From the NCBI RefSeq assembly GCF_005938225.1, contig NZ_VCPC01000003.1, forward strand, positions 682,001 to 746,000: a stretch of 64,000 bases of DNA, written 5' to 3'. The position numbers and the translations under genes are program-made. This DNA comes from Arenibacterium halophilum (lineage in GTDB: Bacteria > Pseudomonadota > Alphaproteobacteria > Rhodobacterales > Rhodobacteraceae). Shown here piece by piece: positions 61,696 to 64,000 of this stretch. The number at the start of each line of letters is the position of its first letter. The stretch's first letter is position 1. Below the pieces are notes generated by a model. It saw only the letters and a program-made list of their open reading frames with translations, did not search any database and was not told where the DNA came from.

Positions 61696-63894
61696 CTATC
61701 GCTTGCGTCGCCGCACGTTGCCGCCGTGCTGGCCGGGCCGGCCGGCCGTGCTGCGGCCTTTGCCTTTCGTGGCAGCCTCGGATGCGGCCTCGACCGCGGA
61801 TTGCCGGGCCATCGGGTCGTCGTGGATTGCCAGGTCGACGGCTTCCAGCCGCTTCACCTCGTCCCGCAGGCGCGCGGCCTCTTCGAATTCGAGGTTCTCG
61901 GCCGCCTTGCGCATGTCGGCGCGCAGCCCTTCCAGCACGGTTTGCAGGTTGCCGCCCGACGCCTTCGGATCGATCTTGGCGGTCACGCGGTTCATGTCGG
62001 TGTCGCCCTTGTAGAGCCCGGCCATGATGTCATCGACGTTCTTGCGTACCGTCGCGGGGGTGATCCCGTGTTCTTCGTTATAGGCGATCTGCTTTTCTCG
62101 GCGGCGGTCGGTTTCCGCCAGCGCGCGTTCCATGCTGCCGGTGATCGAATCGGCATACATGATGACCCGCCCGTCGGCGTTGCGCGCAGCACGGCCGATG
62201 GTCTGGATCAGCGAGGTTTCCGAGCGCAGGAAGCCCTCTTTATCCGCGTCCAGAATGGCGACCAGCCCGCATTCGGGAATATCCAGCCCCTCGCGCAGAA
62301 GGTTGATGCCGATCAGAACGTCAAAAGCGCCCAGCCGCAGATCGCGCAGGATTTCGATACGTTCCAGCGTGTCGATGTCGGAATGCATGTAGCGCACCTT
62401 GATGCCCTGTTCGTGCATGTATTCCGTCAGATCCTCGGCCATGCGCTTGGTCAGCGTGGTGACCAGCGTGCGATAGCCCGCCTCGGTCACGCGGCGCACC
62501 TCGTCCAGCAGGTCATCGACCTGCGTGGTCACGGGGCGGATTTCCACCTGCGGATCCAGCAGTCCGGTGGGGCGGATCACCTGTTCGGTAAATACGCCGC
62601 CGGTCTGTTCGATTTCCCATTTGCCGGGCGTCGCCGAGACGAACACCGATTGCGGGCGCATCGCGTCCCATTCCTCGAACTTCAGGGGGCGGTTGTCCAT
62701 GCAGGAGGGCAGGCGGAATCCATGTTCGGCCAGCGTGAACTTGCGTCGATAGTCGCCCCGGTACATGCCGCCGATCTGGGGTACGCTGACGTGGCTTTCG
62801 TCGGCAAAGACGATGGCGTTGTCGGGGATGAATTCGAACAGGGTGGGGGGCGGTTCGCCCGGCGCGCGCCCCGTCAGATAGCGCGAGTAATTCTCGATCC
62901 CGTTGCAGACGCCGGTGGCTTCCAGCATTTCGAGGTCGAAATTCGTGCGCTGCTCCAGCCGCTGCGCCTCCAGCAGCTTGCCTTCTCCGACCAGCTGATC
63001 CAGTCGCTGGCGCAGCTCTTTCTTGATGCTCACCATCGCCTGCTGCATCGTCGGCTTGGGCGTGACGTAGTGCGAATTGGCGTAAACGCGGATCTGGTCG
63101 AAACTGCCGGTGCGCTCGCCGGTCAGCGGGTCGAATTCGGTGATCGACTCCAGTTCTTCGCCAAAGAACGACAGCTTCCAGGCCCGGTCTTCCAGGTGGG
63201 CCGGAAAGATTTCCAGGCTGTCGCCGCGCACCCGGAACGACCCGCGTTGAAACGCCTGATCGTTGCGCTTGTACTGCTGGGCCACCAGATCGGCCATCAC
63301 CTGCCGCTGGTTGTACTCGTGCCCAACCTTCAGATCCTGCGTCATCGCGCCGTAGGTTTCGACGCTGCCGATCCCGTAGATGCACGAGACCGACGCGATG
63401 ATCACCACGTCGTCGCGTTCCAGCAGCGCCCGGGTGGCCGAATGGCGCATCCGGTCGATCTGGTCGTTGATCTGGCTTTCCTTCTCGATATAGGTGTCGC
63501 TGCGGGGCACATAGGCTTCGGGCTGGTAGTAGTCGTAGAACGACACGAAATATTCCACCGCGTTGTCGGGGAAGAAGCCCTTGAATTCGCCGTACAACTG
63601 CGCCGCCAGCGTCTTGTTCGGGGCAAGGATGATCGCCGGGCGCTGCGTTTGTTCGATGATGCGCGCCATGGTGAACGTCTTGCCCGTTCCGGTGGCCCCC
63701 AGCAGAACCTGATCCCGCTCGCCGTCCAGAATGCCTTGGCTCAACTCCGCAATCGCGGTGGGCTGGTCGCCCGCCGGCTCGAACTCGGTGTTCATCACCA
63801 GCCGCTTGCCACCTTCCAGCTTTTCGCGGCTGCGCACATCGGGCGCAGGGCTGTTCAGCATCGGCATCGTCTTGTCGGAATGGGCAAAGGGCAT
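61696..63894 (-). CDS. uvrB: Excinuclease ABC subunit UvrB
   Basis: UvrB verifies DNA damage and recruits UvrC in nucleotide excision repair. The 732 residues match the family. Walker A is GATGTGKT at 66-73; the beta-hairpin region [20 protein letters not shown] follows near 115-135. The DEAD-like [19 protein letters not shown] lies near 370. Helicase motifs V-VI are [20 protein letters not shown] and [19 protein letters not shown]. The C-terminal UVR domain ([20 protein letters not shown]) contacts UvrC. An extra basic tail ([20 protein letters not shown]) follows. The ATG at 63894 is used; the motif GATC-N7-GTTC lies 35 bases upstream. Confidence 0.97.
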   Translation of the reverse strand: MPFAHSDKTMPMLNSPAPDVRSREKLEGGKRLVMNTEFEPAGDQPTAIAELSQGILDGERDQVLLGATGTGKTFTMARIIEQTQRPAIILAPNKTLAAQLYGEFKGFFPDNAVEYFVSFYDYYQPEAYVPRSDTYIEKESQINDQIDRMRHSATRALLERDDVVIIASVSCIYGIGSVETYGAMTQDLKVGHEYNQRQVMADLVAQQYKRNDQAFQRGSFRVRGDSLEIFPAHLEDRAWKLSFFGEELESITEFDPLTGERTGSFDQIRVYANSHYVTPKPTMQQAMVSIKKELRQRLDQLVGEGKLLEAQRLEQRTNFDLEMLEATGVCNGIENYSRYLTGRAPGEPPPTLFEFIPDNAIVFADESHVSVPQIGGMYRGDYRRKFTLAEHGFRLPSCMDNRPLKFEEWDAMRPQSVFVSATPGKWEIEQTGGVFTEQVIRPTGLLDPQVEIRPVTTQVDDLLDEVRRVTEAGYRTLVTTLTKRMAEDLTEYMHEQGIKVRYMHSDIDTLERIEILRDLRLGAFDVLIGINLLREGLDIPECGLVAILDADKEGFLRSETSLIQTIGRAARNADGRVIMYADSITGSMERALAETDRRREKQIAYNEEHGITPATVRKNVDDIMAGLYKGDTDMNRVTAKIDPKASGGNLQTVLEGLRADMRKAAENLEFEEAARLRDEVKRLEAVDLAIHDDPMARQSAVEAASEAATKGKGRSTAGRPGQHGGNVRRRKR

Positions 63895-63928
63895 CGGCGC
63901 GGGCTTTCTGACGGGATGGTGCAGATTT

Positions 63929-63943
63929 GATCTGTTTTTGTTC
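63929..63943. promoter_or_regulatory. Possible LexA (SOS) box of uvrB
   Basis: GATC-TGTTTTT-GTTC matches the alphaproteobacterial GTTC-N7-GTTC consensus at seven of eight positions. It lies 35 bases upstream of uvrB, a common LexA target. One mismatch in a short motif is weak evidence. Confidence 0.3.
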
Positions 63944-64000
63944 TACTTCAAGGGGGCAGCAATGCCCAGCCAAAGGCGTTTCGCTCCACGGGTGACATTC

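Noticed and set aside
61666-63930. A 754-codon open frame antisense to uvrB
   Set aside because: Shadow frame; it spans exactly the conserved UvrB gene and shows no protein family of its own.

Overview
The window is a GC-rich chromosomal segment from an alphaproteobacterium of the Rhodobacteraceae/Roseobacter group. The evidence is the gene set: a 292-residue RpoHII-type sigma-32, a class I lysyl-tRNA synthetase, an 843-codon FtsX-type permease next to its ATPase, a Hint_2-domain protein and an RTX protein. Also typical is a dispersed intergenic element of the form GCCTCCGGCGGGGATATTTGG...CCAAAGAAG, present at nine gene ends. The window is almost entirely housekeeping. I see no rRNA, tRNA, CRISPR array, insertion sequence or prophage.

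Layout. 1-7000: murJ (cut by the window edge), a Hint-domain gene on the opposite strand, glnD, and an LpoA-like lipoprotein gene. 7000-14400: rsmI-yraN, gshB, comM, a GST gene, a cobC-like phosphatase gene with cobU, then rpoHII with a ChaN-like gene. 14470-19280: coaBC-dut-membrane-anchored MoeB/ThiF gene, then an M3 peptidase gene. 19390-25980: the cell-shape operon mreB-mreC-mreD-mrdA-rodA, followed by a hydroxyacid dehydrogenase gene. 26168-27910: leuA with a previously unmarked leucine-rich leader peptide and attenuator-like RNA. 28160-33960: an orphan 7TM histidine kinase, an 18-unit MORN protein, nadE and a small zincin. 34118-38862: wrbA, a FAD oxidoreductase gene, gltX, a gamma-glutamylcyclotransferase gene and an Rrf2 regulator gene with an FNR box. 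38872-42784: a ybbP-ybbA ABC system divergent from tesA. 43031-47776: cspA, an L,D-transpeptidase gene, a REC plus degenerate-GGDEF gene, an RTX gene, and an ArsR-SRPBCC-DUF4287 operon. 48090-56331: ettA, an M15-like gene, nadD, an EamA gene, dacB, a TerB gene, lysS and a DUF4864 gene. 56451-63894: a beta-helix lyase-like gene, several secreted unknowns, a ParA gene and uvrB.

How the genes fit together. Many genes serve the cell envelope: murJ, the LpoA-like gene, mreBCD-mrdA-rodA, dacB and the L,D-transpeptidase gene. Others cover cofactor and glutathione supply (coaBC, nadE, nadD, cobU, gshB, GST, gamma-glutamylcyclotransferase) and translation (gltX, lysS, ettA, rsmI).

The most interesting signals are regulatory: the leuA leader peptide, which is probably leaderless; an ArsR operator that straddles a leaderless start codon; an FNR box at class II promoter spacing; and the covarying hairpin repeat at gene ends. 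I found no clearly new multi-gene defence or metabolic system.
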